Part shown: one piece after another, positions 52,222 through 62,863 of the stretch | Numbering within the stretch: position 1 is the first letter of the stretch | Layout of the letters: the number at the start of each line of letters is the position of its first letter | Source: Desulfitobacterium_A sp034927245 | GTDB lineage: Bacteria > Bacillota > Desulfitobacteriia > Desulfitobacteriales > Desulfitobacteriaceae | Length of the DNA: 64,000 nt | Reading direction: 5' to 3' | Assembly (NCBI RefSeq): GCF_034927245.1 | Contig: NZ_JAYFQK010000038.1 | Location: 124,001-188,000, forward strand | The notes under the pieces: generated by a model | The model's database searches: none | What the model was told of the DNA's origin: nothing | The model's input: the letters and a program-made list of their open reading frames with translations, nothing else | Translations under genes and position numbers: made by a program

Positions 52222-54002
52222 CTTTGAGGGTCAAGATCTGGAGTCGAATTCCCGCGCATCAGCTCAAACCATCTGCGAATTGCAATAACGAGGATGATCG
52301 ACACTAAGATCATCATCATCCCGGTCAAAACGGCTAAAAGGTTTTTACCGACGGGAAGATAGTAAATTACAATGTTTTGGTATCCGGCAACAAGGGTTGT
52401 AACCGTGACAAATATAAAGGGAAGGATCGTTGTCCAGGCATATTGAGCTTTTCCCATTCTAAAAATTAAGGTCGTACCAATGGCTAAGGCCATACCTGCA
52501 AGTAACTGATTCGCTACCCCGAATAAAGGCCAGATGGTTGAAATATCTCCGTTATAGACGAGATATCCCCAGGTTAATGAAATTAACGCACTGGTGACAA
52601 TCATTCCCGGAAACCAGTTTACTCGGCCTAAGGGTTTATATACTTTGCCGCCCAATTCCTGTAATAAATAGCGGCCGACGCGTGTACCGGCATCAATGGT
52701 TGTGAGAATGAAGAGGGCTTCAAACATGATTACAAAATGGTAAAGGTATTTGGAAATGGAGGCCAGGAAAGGAATTTTGCTGAAAATATCAGCCATTCCT
52801 ACACCTAAGGAGACAGCACCTCCGGCTCGACCCGCCACACTCTCACCGACAAGTGCGGAAAGCTGGGGGAGTTCCTGAATGGTCATGCCTAGCTTCTGAA
52901 AAACAGCGGGTGCCGTATTGATCGCGAAATAATCGGCGGGATGTAAGCTGGATGCGGCAATGAGTGCCATCAGAGCCACAAATCCTTCGACAACCATGGC
53001 TCCGAAGCCAATCGGCAGGATGTCCCGTTCATAGTGGATCATCTTTGGAGTGGTTCCGGTTCCAATAATCGCATGAAACCCTGACAGAGCACCGCAGGCG
53101 ATCGTAATGAACATAAACGGCCAGACCGGACCCGGAATAATAGGACCGCCGCCATTGACAAACGGTGTAAAGGCAGGCATTCTCAACTCAGGCCGAATAA
53201 AGATAATCCCGATAGCTAAAGCCCCGATAACGCCTATTTTTAAATAGGTACTGAGGTAGTCACGCGGGGCAAGAAGGAGCCAGACAGGGAGAGTAGCCGC
53301 CGCAAAGCCATAGACGGCAAGGATAATCGCCAGTTGATGATGTGAATATGTAAAATAGGGAGCGAAAAAGGATTGCTCAACCATAGGCCCGAGAATGACT
53401 CCGAGAAAGATTAAAGCCACCCCAATAACAGTTGCCTCAGCGATTCTGCCGATTCGCAGCCAGCGAAGATAAATGCCTACAAAGAGAGCAATAGGAATGG
53501 TGACACCCACCGTAAATGTACCCCAGGGACTGTTAAAGAGGGCATTGACGACAGCTAAGGCCAATCCGGCCATAGTGATGATCAAAATAAAAAGAACCGC
53601 AAAAGAAGAGACTAGGCCGGCGGCAGGACCGAGTTCATCTTTGGCAATCTCGGAAATAGACAATCCATCGTGGCGTACCGAGGCAAAAAGGATAACCATG
53701 TCATGAACGGCCCCGGCAAGGACCGAACCGATAAGGATCCAAAGGACACCGGGCATGTAACCATATTGAGCGGCAAGAGTCGGCCCGATTAAAGGGCCAG
53801 CACCGGCAATAGCCGCAAAATGGTGTCCGAATAGAATCCATTTATTTGTCGGGACGTAATCCCGATCATCATCATGTATTACCGCAGGGGTCTTGCGGCT
53901 GTCATCCAGGGCCAAGATTTTGGCGGCAATAAACGCACCGTAGAGACGATAACCCAGGGTTAAAAAGAGAATTGCTGCGATAACAAGCCAAATTGCATTC
54001 AT
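52218..54002 (-). CDS. cstA: CstA-family carbon starvation / pyruvate transporter
   Basis: 594 residues with about 16 membrane helices. NKWILFGHHFAAIAGAGPLI then GPTLAAQYGYMPG is the family signature, and DAGTRVGRYLLQE occurs in the second half. CstA and BtsT relatives take up pyruvate or peptides. Start ATG 54002 has GGAGG. It is transcribed alone. Confidence 0.92.
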   Translation of the reverse strand: MNAIWLVIAAILFLTLGYRLYGAFIAAKILALDDSRKTPAVIHDDDRDYVPTNKWILFGHHFAAIAGAGPLIGPTLAAQYGYMPGVLWILIGSVLAGAVHDMVILFASVRHDGLSISEIAKDELGPAAGLVSSFAVLFILIITMAGLALAVVNALFNSPWGTFTVGVTIPIALFVGIYLRWLRIGRIAEATVIGVALIFLGVILGPMVEQSFFAPYFTYSHHQLAIILAVYGFAAATLPVWLLLAPRDYLSTYLKIGVIGALAIGIIFIRPELRMPAFTPFVNGGGPIIPGPVWPFMFITIACGALSGFHAIIGTGTTPKMIHYERDILPIGFGAMVVEGFVALMALIAASSLHPADYFAINTAPAVFQKLGMTIQELPQLSALVGESVAGRAGGAVSLGVGMADIFSKIPFLASISKYLYHFVIMFEALFILTTIDAGTRVGRYLLQELGGKVYKPLGRVNWFPGMIVTSALISLTWGYLVYNGDISTIWPLFGVANQLLAGMALAIGTTLIFRMGKAQYAWTTILPFIFVTVTTLVAGYQNIVIYYLPVGKNLLAVLTGMMMILVSIILVIAIRRWFELMRGNSTPDLDPQS

Positions 54003-54082
54003 TCTTCATACCTCCTATTCTTGGCTTAGTATGAAGAATTTGATGACACTTTATACCATAGAAACAACAAGGATTGTGATTT

Positions 54083-54727
54083 CTAATAAATGCGTTTTGC
54101 CCCAACATAAGCATTTTTCCAGTAGGAAGTAAGGCTTAAAACTCGAACGCCCTTCGAGGATGTCGCACCAATAAACTGATTATTACCGATATAAATGGCA
54201 ACGTGACTGATTTTTCCGCCGGATGAAAGGTTGAAAAAGATCAAGTCTCCGGGCCGCAAAGCGTTAAAGGCGACGGAAGTTCCTTTGTTATATTGGTCCC
54301 GACTGACTCTGGGAAGGCTGACTCCGTTTTTGGCAAACACATATTGGGTAAATCCCGAACAATCAAAACCGGAAGGTGAAGTTCCGCCCCACACATAAGG
54401 TGTTCCACTATATTTGTAAGCAGTCGAAAGAATCTGTTTAGTCTTAAGGGCACGGGATATGGACTTTAGGGTTGCGGAACCACAAATCCCGTCCGCCTGG
54501 AGGTGATTATTTTGCTGGAAAGCGATAACCGCTTCCTTCGTTTTAACTCCATAAATCCCGTCAATAGATCCTGAGAAAAATCCCAGTGTTTTAAGATCGG
54601 TTTGCAACGCTTGAACCGAGGACCCGGAGTTACCTGTCTTAAGGAGCGTTGAGGCTTGGGCCGCTGGTGTGATCATAAGAACGTTTAACAGGAGCATTAT
54701 AATAATAAAAATTAGTCTTTTTTTCAT
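54083..54727 (-). CDS. NlpC/P60 peptidoglycan hydrolase with binding domain
   Basis: 214 residues. A signal peptide (1-25, LIFIIIMLLLNVLMITPAAQ then A-S) is followed by a PG_binding_1 domain (about 30-90, SSVQALQTDLKTLGFF, DGIYG) and an NlpC/P60 domain. The catalytic Cys is in GFDCSGFTQYVF and the His in KISHVAIYIGN. It cuts peptide links in the cell wall outside the cell. Confidence 0.9.
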   Translation of the reverse strand: MKKRLIFIIIMLLLNVLMITPAAQASTLLKTGNSGSSVQALQTDLKTLGFFSGSIDGIYGVKTKEAVIAFQQNNHLQADGICGSATLKSISRALKTKQILSTAYKYSGTPYVWGGTSPSGFDCSGFTQYVFAKNGVSLPRVSRDQYNKGTSVAFNALRPGDLIFFNLSSGGKISHVAIYIGNNQFIGATSSKGVRVLSLTSYWKNAYVGAKRIY

Positions 54728-54925
54728 GGGCTAATTCCTTTCTTTCTGTAATAATTTGTACAAGCTATGTTCATTATAAGGTCAGACAACCGTGATATAT
54801 AGTCAAAGTTGTTGGCATTACTGGAATTATATAGAGAAAGATGATTTTTGTAACAAGAAGGAACTCCTCGTCCAGCCGAACTTATGATATAATAATAAGT
54901 CGAATAAGTGAGGTGGAGTGGGAGA

Positions 54926-57205
54926 ATGTATCGGTTAGATGATTTAAACCCGGTTCAGCGTCAGGCCGTCGAACACCGGGACGGTCCTTTATTGATTTTA
55001 GCAGGAGCAGGTTCCGGCAAAACGCGAGTTCTGACCTACAGAATTGCTCATCTTATGGCGCAAGGGGTAGATCCCTGGAACATTCTTGCAATTACTTTTA
55101 CCAATAAAGCGGCCCAGGAAATGCGCGATCGGGTTGGAACTTTAGTGGGAAGCGAAGGGCGAGGACTTTGGGTAGCAACGTTCCACTCTGCTTGTGTCCG
55201 CATTTTACGGAGTGAGATTGAACATTTGCCGGGTTATACGCGCAGTTTTGTCATTTATGATACCAGTGATCAACAAGCTCTGATCAAATCATGTATGAAA
55301 GAATTAAACTATGATGAGAAAAAATTAGCCCCCCGAGCGATCGGCGGAGCGATTAGTGATGCGAAGAATAAGCTGCTGACTCCTGAAGAATTTTCGCAGC
55401 ACGCTACGGATTATTTCGAGCAAAAGGTTGAGAAGGTCTACGATCTTTATCAAAAAAAGATTAAAGGAAATAATGCCTTAGACTTTGACGATATTATTAT
55501 GCTGACTGTACGGCTTTTCCGAGAGAATCCGGAGGTTCTGGCCTACTACCAAGATAAATTCCGCTATATTTTGGTGGATGAGTACCAGGATACGAACCAT
55601 GCCCAATATGCCTTGGTCAATCTTCTGGCAAAGAAAAATCGAAATCTTTGCGTTGTCGGAGATGATGACCAGTCCATTTATATGTTCCGGGGAGCGGATG
55701 TGCAAAATATTTTAGAATTTGAACGGGATTATCCCGAAGCAAAAGTCATAAAGCTCGAGCAGAATTATCGCTCGACGAAGCATATCCTCGAAGCCGCTAA
55801 TTCCGTGGTGCGCAATAATACGGAACGTAAAGAAAAATCGCTTTGGACAGAAAATGGCGAAGGAAACCCGCTCGTTTACTATATGGCCGAAAGTGAGCGT
55901 GATGAAGCCCGTTATATTGCGGAGCGGATTCAACGGTTGCGGGATGTGGAAGGCCGCAAATATAATGATTTTACTATCCTCTACCGGACCAATGCCCAAT
56001 CGCGGGTAATTGAAGAACGCTTTATGAAGCAGGGGATTCCCTACCGAATTTTTTCAGGATTGAAATTCTATGAACGTATGGAGATTAAAGATACACTGGC
56101 CTATTTGCGTGTTCTTTATAACCCTTCCGATCAGGTGGCTTTTTCCCGTATCCTTAACGTACCGAAACGGGGTTTGGGTGAAAGCACTTTGGCGAAGATC
56201 CTTGAATATGCCAATGAACAGGGGATGCCTGTTCTGGACGCTATTATGGAAGCGGACTATATTCCGGACTTAACCACACGGGCTAAAAAACCTTTGTTAG
56301 CGTTTGCCCACCTCATGCAAGAACTTAGACAGCTTGCCCTTGAGGAAAGCTCAGTGACCCATTTAGTCGAAGAGGTTCTAAAACGAACAGGATATTGGGA
56401 TATTCTTAATGCAGATCAATCGCCGGAAGCCCAAGCTCGTCTTGAAAATCTGCATGAGTTTTTATCAGTAACAGCTGAATATGATGAAAAAGCGTTGAAT
56501 CAGGACGAAGATAACGCCGAAGGCGAAAACGAAAATGACGAGGAAGAATATATTGTTCCTGGAATATCGGGTTTCCTGGAGCAAGTTTCTTTGGTGGCCG
56601 AGATTGACTCCCTTGATCCTGCAGATGAATCGGTGGCCTTGATGACGATACATAGTGCCAAAGGGCTGGAGTTCCCGGTGGTTTTCCTTGCGGGCATGGA
56701 GGAAGGAATCTTCCCCAGCAGCCGTTCAATGATGGACCCTACACTGCTGGCAGAGGAACGCCGCTTATGCTATGTCGCAATCACGCGTGCCAGGGAGAAA
56801 CTATATCTCACTTATGCCGAACAGCGAATGCTTTATGGCAGAACGCAATATAATCGGCCCTCGGAATTCATGGAGGAAATCCCGCCACAACTTCTGGTCG
56901 AACATGATCCGATTGATCTCCCGCCGACACGCATGAAAAAGCCTCTGCCTTCGGCAGGCAGAGGAGGAATTTCTAATTCCGGGGGACGTTCGACATGGGA
57001 AACGTGGGATCGCAAGGTTGGCAGCCCTGTGCGATCGCCTGATGATTTTGATTATCATGTCGGTGAAAAAGTGGAACATGCAAAATTCGGCAAGGGAATT
57101 ATTGTCTCCATTAAAGGAGAAGGAGGCCAGGCGGAAATCTCGATTGTGTTTGGCGGACAGATAAAAAAACTGATTGCAGAATATGCGAAGCTGACTAAGC
57201 TGTAG
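54926..57205 (+). CDS. pcrA: UvrD/PcrA-type DNA helicase
   Basis: 759 residues. ATG 54926 is preferred over GTG 54908, giving MYRLDDLNPVQRQAVEH. Walker A AGAGSGKTRVL, motif II YILVDEYQDTNHAQY, motif III GDDDQSIYMFRGAD, motif IV QNYRST, motif VI YVAITRAREKLYLTYA. The C-terminal Tudor-like piece (VGEKVEHAKFGKGIIVSIKG) is the PcrA mark for RNA polymerase binding. An acidic insert (about residues 525-545) is seen in the 2B region. It precedes a pyrophosphatase and ligA. Confidence 0.96.
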   Translation: MYRLDDLNPVQRQAVEHRDGPLLILAGAGSGKTRVLTYRIAHLMAQGVDPWNILAITFTNKAAQEMRDRVGTLVGSEGRGLWVATFHSACVRILRSEIEHLPGYTRSFVIYDTSDQQALIKSCMKELNYDEKKLAPRAIGGAISDAKNKLLTPEEFSQHATDYFEQKVEKVYDLYQKKIKGNNALDFDDIIMLTVRLFRENPEVLAYYQDKFRYILVDEYQDTNHAQYALVNLLAKKNRNLCVVGDDDQSIYMFRGADVQNILEFERDYPEAKVIKLEQNYRSTKHILEAANSVVRNNTERKEKSLWTENGEGNPLVYYMAESERDEARYIAERIQRLRDVEGRKYNDFTILYRTNAQSRVIEERFMKQGIPYRIFSGLKFYERMEIKDTLAYLRVLYNPSDQVAFSRILNVPKRGLGESTLAKILEYANEQGMPVLDAIMEADYIPDLTTRAKKPLLAFAHLMQELRQLALEESSVTHLVEEVLKRTGYWDILNADQSPEAQARLENLHEFLSVTAEYDEKALNQDEDNAEGENENDEEEYIVPGISGFLEQVSLVAEIDSLDPADESVALMTIHSAKGLEFPVVFLAGMEEGIFPSSRSMMDPTLLAEERRLCYVAITRAREKLYLTYAEQRMLYGRTQYNRPSEFMEEIPPQLLVEHDPIDLPPTRMKKPLPSAGRGGISNSGGRSTWETWDRKVGSPVRSPDDFDYHVGEKVEHAKFGKGIIVSIKGEGGQAEISIVFGGQIKKLIAEYAKLTKL

Positions 57206-57236
57206 TATATTTATTTTGGAAGGGAAAGTTGATTCA

Positions 57237-58871
57237 GTGAGTGAACATGTTTATGTGGTAGGACACAGAAATCCGGATACGGATTCGATTTGTGCGGCAA
57301 TTTCGTTTGCACGCCTTAAACAACGGATGGGTAATGACAATGTCATGGCTTGCCGGGCAGGAAAAGTGAATCGGGAGACAGAATATGTCCTCAATGCATT
57401 TCACGTGCCGGCTCCGGAATACTTGGCCGATGTCAACCTTCGTGTTAAGGATATGCTTAATGGTCCTATCCCTACCGTTAATCCAAAGACGCCTTTGCTG
57501 AAGGCCTGGCAGACCATGAAAACCAATAACCAAAAGACGCTGCCGATTGTGGAAGAAAACGGACGGATGCTGGGTATGATTTCAGTCGGTGATCTTTCGG
57601 GTTCATATATTGAAAACATGGGTGATTTAGATTTTGATGATCTTCATATTGCCGCGAAAAATGTAATTGAAACCCTTAAAGGAAAACTCTTGCTCGGTTC
57701 TGAGGACCAGCTGCTTCATGGATGTGTCTACGTAGGGGCAATGCATTATAAAACGTTTGAAAACTTTATTAAACCGGGCAGTATTGTTTTGGTCGGCGAT
57801 AGGAAAACGACCCAAGAAAGCGCGCTTCGCTGCGGTGTTTCAGCCCTCATTTTAACCGGCGGGGCCACCTTGTATCCGGATTTAGAGGATGTGGCTCGTG
57901 AAAAAAGTGTCATCGTGATTTCGGTACCCTCAGATACGTTTACGGCTGCCCGCCTCCTCCCCATGAGTGCACCGGTACGAAGTATCATGAAAACAGAGGG
58001 AGTTGTCACCTTCCAGGAAGATGACTTAATTTCCGAAGTCCGCCAAAAAATGCTGGAAACGCGTTACCGGAACTATCCGGTATTGGATGAGCAGGAACGG
58101 GTTGTGGGTCTCATTAGCCGTTATGATTTATTAAAACTCAGTCGCAAGAAACTTATTCTTGTCGACCATAATGAATGGGGTCAAGCCGTTAATGGCGCCG
58201 ACCAGGCTCAGGTTCTCGAAGTCGTTGATCATCACCGGGTGGGTGGAATTCAGACTTCAGATCCGATCAGCTTCCGTAATGAACCTGTGGGATCAACTTG
58301 TACTATTGTCGCGAAACGTTATCGCGAACTTGGGATTGAACCCGAAAAAGAAATTGCGGGCATCATGCTCGCGGCTATTCTTTCAGATACGGTCATCTTT
58401 AAATCCCCGACCTGTACGGAGACTGATAAAGAGATTGCCGCTTATCTTGAAAAGATTGCCGGTGTCAATGCCAAGGAATTCGGCGTACAAATGTTTAAAT
58501 CCTCATCTAATCTGGCGGATCGTAAGGTTGAAGAATTGATCGAAGAAGATCTGAAAGAATTCTCGGTGAGTGACTATAAAGTCGGAATCGGTCAAGTCAG
58601 CGTAATGGGCTTGGAGGGTCTCGAAAAACTGCGCGAAGAATTAAACCAAAAACTCGAAGCAGTACGCAACGAGAAAGGACTGCGTTATCTTCTTTTGATG
58701 ATTACGGATTTGCTTGAGGAAAATACGGATCTTTGGATTGCAGGCGATAGCCCTGAAGAAGTCGCCAAGGCATTTAATGAACCCCTCAATCAAAATCGCG
58801 TATTCCTCCCCGGTGTTCTCTCACGGAAAAAACAAGTGGTTCCGCCGTTAACCAAGTATTTTTTGGGTTAA
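57237..58871 (+). CDS. Family II Mn-dependent pyrophosphatase with CBS and DRTGG domains
   Basis: 544 residues. GTG 57237 has GGAAGGGA upstream; TTG 57216 has no site. The DHH domain (VVGHRNPDTDSI, then DHHRVGG) is split by an insert with CBS domain 1 (about 65-125), a DRTGG-like domain (about 190-245) and CBS domain 2 (about 245-305). The DHHA2 part ends with a C-terminal FLPGVLSRKKQVVPPL. CBS-pyrophosphatases are inhibited by AMP/ADP and activated by diadenosine polyphosphates. It removes PPi made by ligase and tRNA-charging reactions nearby. Confidence 0.93.
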   Translation: MSEHVYVVGHRNPDTDSICAAISFARLKQRMGNDNVMACRAGKVNRETEYVLNAFHVPAPEYLADVNLRVKDMLNGPIPTVNPKTPLLKAWQTMKTNNQKTLPIVEENGRMLGMISVGDLSGSYIENMGDLDFDDLHIAAKNVIETLKGKLLLGSEDQLLHGCVYVGAMHYKTFENFIKPGSIVLVGDRKTTQESALRCGVSALILTGGATLYPDLEDVAREKSVIVISVPSDTFTAARLLPMSAPVRSIMKTEGVVTFQEDDLISEVRQKMLETRYRNYPVLDEQERVVGLISRYDLLKLSRKKLILVDHNEWGQAVNGADQAQVLEVVDHHRVGGIQTSDPISFRNEPVGSTCTIVAKRYRELGIEPEKEIAGIMLAAILSDTVIFKSPTCTETDKEIAAYLEKIAGVNAKEFGVQMFKSSSNLADRKVEELIEEDLKEFSVSDYKVGIGQVSVMGLEGLEKLREELNQKLEAVRNEKGLRYLLLMITDLLEENTDLWIAGDSPEEVAKAFNEPLNQNRVFLPGVLSRKKQVVPPLTKYFLG

Positions 58872-58907
58872 AATATAGGATGAGAATCAAGAGGGGGAGA
58901 ACAATCA

Positions 58908-60911
58908 ATGGCCGATGAGCAGCATCAAACATTTCAACATCTGCAAAAGCTTAAAGAGCAGATTGAAAAAGCGAATTATCAATATTACGGACTGGATCAA
59001 CCTGTGTTAACAGATGCTGAATATGATGCTTTAATGCAGGAACTGCTCGCGCTTGAAAAAGCCCACTCGGAATGGAAAACCCCGGATTCACCCTCCCAAA
59101 GAGTCGGGGGATATGTCGCTAAGGAATTTCCGAAGGTTCGCCATGCCGAAGCGTTGCTCAGCTTAGATAATGCTTTTAATGAGGGTGATTTACGGGAGTT
59201 TGACAGGCGGGTCCGAATGGTTGCTCCGCAAGCGGAGTACGTGATTGAGCTTAAAATTGACGGACTTACCCTCGCTCTTACCTATGAAGACGGTGTGTTG
59301 GTACGCGGCGCAACACGCGGCGATGGTGAAGTCGGTGAGGAAATCACAGCAAATGCAAGAACGATCACATCGATTCCGCTGCGTCTGCGCAAACCCCTTT
59401 CGCGTTTAGATGTCCGCGGCGAAGGATATATGCCGAAAGCCTCTTTTGTTCAGTTGAACCGGGAGCGGGAGGAAGCGGGTTTATCAACCTTTGCAAATCC
59501 ACGCAATGCTGCGGCAGGCTCTTTACGCCAACAAGATTCCAGAATTACGGCAGAGCGCCGACTCAGCTATTTTGCCTATCAGGTTCTTACTCCTGAAGGT
59601 ACGGAATTAGCTTCACAGATCGAGGTTCTTAACTATTTGAAAGAGCAAGGTTTTCTCGTAAATCCTGAATTCCGGATTTTCAGCTCAATCGAGGAGGTCA
59701 TCACCTACTGTGAAGAGATGGCTGAAAAACGCCATGGTTTTTCCTATGATATCGACGGATTAGTGATTAAAGTCAATGATATAGCCCAGCAACGCGAACT
59801 GGGATTCACGGCGAAAAGCCCGCGCTGGGCGATTGCCTATAAGTTTCCGGCCGAGCAGGTAGAAACGGTGGTTGAAAGTATTGAAGTTCGTGTTGGGAGG
59901 ACAGGGGTGCTTACCCCTACGGCGAATTTAACTCCGGTTTTAGTGGCAGGTTCAACTGTCAGTCGCGCAACCCTACATAATATCGATAATATCCGCGCTA
60001 AGGATATCCGAATCGGTGACCATGTTCTCTTGCAAAAAGCGGGAGATGTCATTCCCGAAGTCGTTCGCTCATTGCCGGAAAAACGGACAGGCGCGGAGCA
60101 GATTTTTGAGATGCCTGAGCATTGTCCCGATTGCCGGGGCCCGATTATCCGCGAAGAGGGCGAAGCGGCTCACCGCTGTACAAGCATTTCTTGTCCTGCC
60201 CAGCAACGGGAAGCGATCATCCACTTTGTTTCGCGGGATGCCATGAATATCGACGGATTAGGTCCGGCTGTTATTGTGCAGCTATTAGAGGCCAAACTGA
60301 TCCATGATGCGTCAGATCTTTATACCTTAAAATTTGACGACTTAATTAAGCTTGAACGCATGGGTAAAAAATCGGCAGAAAACCTGCTTCAAGCCATTGA
60401 TGACAGCAAGGGAAGGGATTTGGCCCAGCTGATCTTTGCCTTAGGAATTCGGCATGTCGGAGCAAAAGCCGGGAAAATTCTTGCCCGGCAGTTCCGCAGT
60501 ATGGAGGCCCTCGAACAAGCGGAATTGGAGGAGCTGCAAAGTATTTCCGATATCGGTCCTACTATGGCGCAAAGTATTGTCCGCTTTTTCCGGCAAGAAA
60601 GTTCGCAGCGTTTTCTGACCAAGCTGCGTGAGGCGAATGTCAAAATGACAGCTGAGGAAACAACCCATCCGCAAATTTTTGCCGGGAAAAGCATTGTGGT
60701 TACCGGTTCCTTAAAAAATTATGATCGCCAAGGCATTGAAGCTTTAATTGAAGCATACGGCGGAAAGGCTGCCGGCAGTGTCAGCAAAAAGACGGCCTTT
60801 GTGGTCGCCGGCGATAAGGCCGGCTCAAAAATGGCTAAAGCGAGGGAACTCGGTATTCCCGTACTCAGTGAAGAAGAATTTACCCAACTTATTCCCTCTA
60901 AACCGATTTAA
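58908..60911 (+). CDS. ligA: NAD-dependent DNA ligase
   Basis: 667 residues, usual length. An adenylation domain with the catalytic Lys in ELKIDGLTLAL, an OB-fold, a four-Cys zinc finger (HCPDCRGP, HRCTSISCPAQ), helix-hairpin-helix repeats and a C-terminal BRCT domain (about 590-667, GKSIVVTGSLKNYDRQ). It seals nicks in replication and repair. Common Firmicute order pcrA-ligA-gatCAB. Confidence 0.97.
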   Translation: MADEQHQTFQHLQKLKEQIEKANYQYYGLDQPVLTDAEYDALMQELLALEKAHSEWKTPDSPSQRVGGYVAKEFPKVRHAEALLSLDNAFNEGDLREFDRRVRMVAPQAEYVIELKIDGLTLALTYEDGVLVRGATRGDGEVGEEITANARTITSIPLRLRKPLSRLDVRGEGYMPKASFVQLNREREEAGLSTFANPRNAAAGSLRQQDSRITAERRLSYFAYQVLTPEGTELASQIEVLNYLKEQGFLVNPEFRIFSSIEEVITYCEEMAEKRHGFSYDIDGLVIKVNDIAQQRELGFTAKSPRWAIAYKFPAEQVETVVESIEVRVGRTGVLTPTANLTPVLVAGSTVSRATLHNIDNIRAKDIRIGDHVLLQKAGDVIPEVVRSLPEKRTGAEQIFEMPEHCPDCRGPIIREEGEAAHRCTSISCPAQQREAIIHFVSRDAMNIDGLGPAVIVQLLEAKLIHDASDLYTLKFDDLIKLERMGKKSAENLLQAIDDSKGRDLAQLIFALGIRHVGAKAGKILARQFRSMEALEQAELEELQSISDIGPTMAQSIVRFFRQESSQRFLTKLREANVKMTAEETTHPQIFAGKSIVVTGSLKNYDRQGIEALIEAYGGKAAGSVSKKTAFVVAGDKAGSKMAKARELGIPVLSEEEFTQLIPSKPI

Positions 60912-61020
60912 TTTTACGGGTTTTTCTTTATCCTGTTTTTCGAAGTCTGAGGGGACTTGCCCCTATTAATCGGATTTGTTATAGTAAATTTGATTATTTT
61001 GCCAAAGGAGGGTGATTTTA

Positions 61021-61305
61021 ATGAAAATTTCGCGTCAACAAGTAGAACATGTTGCGATGTTGGCACGTTTAGAACTTTCCGAAGAAGAAGTCGCCGGCTA
61101 TACAGTACAGCTTAATTCAATCCTCGATTATGCGGCGATGCTCGATCAGCTGAATACGGATGATATCAAACCTACGGCCTATGCCGTGCCGCTTCATAAT
61201 ATTGTCCGCGAGGATCAAGTCAAACCTTCTTTTGCACGGGAAAAGGTGCTGGCCAATGCTCCTGTAGCGGAGGATGGTTTTTTCAAGGTTCCCCGTATCG
61301 TTTAA
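61021..61305 (+). CDS. gatC: Asp-tRNA(Asn)/Glu-tRNA(Gln) amidotransferase subunit C
   Basis: 94 residues. ATG 61021 is eight bases from GGAGGGTG; GTG 61012 overlaps it. VEHVAMLARLELSEEE and the C-terminal GFFKVPRIV are typical. It bridges GatA and GatB. Confidence 0.95.
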   Translation: MKISRQQVEHVAMLARLELSEEEVAGYTVQLNSILDYAAMLDQLNTDDIKPTAYAVPLHNIVREDQVKPSFAREKVLANAPVAEDGFFKVPRIV

Positions 61306-61386
61306 TCCAATGCGAGGATAAGTCTCTTAATAGAAAGAGCAAGAAAATAAGAATGATCAGAGATGCAGAAGGGAGAACAGCTAAGC

Positions 61387-62862
61387 ATGGAGATCACATC
61401 CCAATCCATTGGGGAATTACATGAGCTCTTAGTCACTAAGAGAATCAGCGCGGTTGAGCTTGCTCAAACGATGCTTCAGCGAATTAAACATATCGATCCG
61501 GAAGTCCAAGCCTTTCTTCAGGTTACCGAGGATGTGGCATTAGGCCGGGCTGCCCAGGTTGATGAAAAGATTGCCCGGGGCGAAGAAATCGGCGCCTTAG
61601 AAGGAATTCCGATGGCGCTTAAGGATAACCTTTGCACAGAAGGGATTCGAACCACGTGTTCTTCAAAAATGCTTGAGAATTTTGTCCCACCTTATAGTGC
61701 GACAGCTGTCGAAAAGCTTAAATCTGCGGGAGCAATTTTGCTGGGCAAATTGAATATGGATGAGTTTGCGATGGGCTCATCTACGGAAAATTCCGGCTTT
61801 TTTGCAACGCATAATCCTTGGGATTTGGAGCGGGTTCCCGGGGGATCTTCCGGAGGTTCGGCGGCTGCAGTTGCTGCGGAGGAAGCCGTTTATACCTTAG
61901 GGTCAGATACCGGCGGGTCGATCCGTCAGCCATCATCCTTTTGCGGCGTCGTCGGTCTTAAGCCAACCTATGGTGCCGTATCCCGCTATGGTTTAATTGC
62001 TTATGCTTCTTCACTGGATCAAATTGGACCGATTACCAAAACGGTTGAGGATAATGCTCGGGTTCTTCGGGAGATCGTCGGCCATGATCACCGGGATTCG
62101 ACCTCTGTCCCCTTTGAAATTCCTAATTATGCCGAATTCCTTAATAAAGATATCAAAGGACTGCGCATCGGTGTACCCAAGGAGTATTTTGCGAAGGGCT
62201 TAGACGAGGGCGTCAAGACAGTGCTGCACGAGGCTTTGGCAACGCTTGAGGGTTTGGGGGCTATTGTTGAAGAATGCTCTCTTCCGCATACGGAATATGC
62301 CATGCCTGCTTACTATTTAATTGCAACAGCTGAGGCAAGTTCAAATCTTGCCCGTTATGACGGAGTGCGTTATGGCTATCGCGCCGAAAACACGGAAGAT
62401 GTATTAAGCTTGTTTAAGAAGACCCGGTCGGAAGCGTTTGGTTCCGAGGTTAAAGCCCGGATTATGCTGGGAACTTATGCGTTAAGTGCAGGATATTATG
62501 ATGCCTACTATTTAAAAGCCCAAAAGGTCAGAACCCTGATCCAAAATGACTTTAATCAGGCATTTGACCGCTTTGATGTGCTGCTTTCACCGACAGCACC
62601 GACGACAGCCTTTAAAATTGGGGAGAAATCAGGAGACCCGTTAACGATGTATTTATCGGATGTCTGCACTGTTCCGATTAACCTTGCGGGTATTCCTTCA
62701 CTTTCTCTTCCCGCCGGCTTTGTGGATGGAATGCCGGTCGGAATGCAGCTGATGGGCCGTCCTTTCGCCGAAGGAACTCTTTATCGTGTTGCCCATGCAT
62801 TTGAACAAAATACGGATTTCCATACGCGGAAACCGAGTTTGATCAAAGGAGGCGCACGTTAA
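61387..62862 (+). CDS. gatA: Amidotransferase subunit A
   Basis: 491 residues, ATG 61387 after GAAGGGAG. The amidase signature with the catalytic Lys (MALKDNLCT) and Ser residues in VPGGSSGGSAAAVAAEEAVY and SDTGGSIRQP is complete. It frees ammonia from glutamine for GatB. Confidence 0.96.
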   Translation: MEITSQSIGELHELLVTKRISAVELAQTMLQRIKHIDPEVQAFLQVTEDVALGRAAQVDEKIARGEEIGALEGIPMALKDNLCTEGIRTTCSSKMLENFVPPYSATAVEKLKSAGAILLGKLNMDEFAMGSSTENSGFFATHNPWDLERVPGGSSGGSAAAVAAEEAVYTLGSDTGGSIRQPSSFCGVVGLKPTYGAVSRYGLIAYASSLDQIGPITKTVEDNARVLREIVGHDHRDSTSVPFEIPNYAEFLNKDIKGLRIGVPKEYFAKGLDEGVKTVLHEALATLEGLGAIVEECSLPHTEYAMPAYYLIATAEASSNLARYDGVRYGYRAENTEDVLSLFKKTRSEAFGSEVKARIMLGTYALSAGYYDAYYLKAQKVRTLIQNDFNQAFDRFDVLLSPTAPTTAFKIGEKSGDPLTMYLSDVCTVPINLAGIPSLSLPAGFVDGMPVGMQLMGRPFAEGTLYRVAHAFEQNTDFHTRKPSLIKGGAR

Positions 62863-62863
62863 G

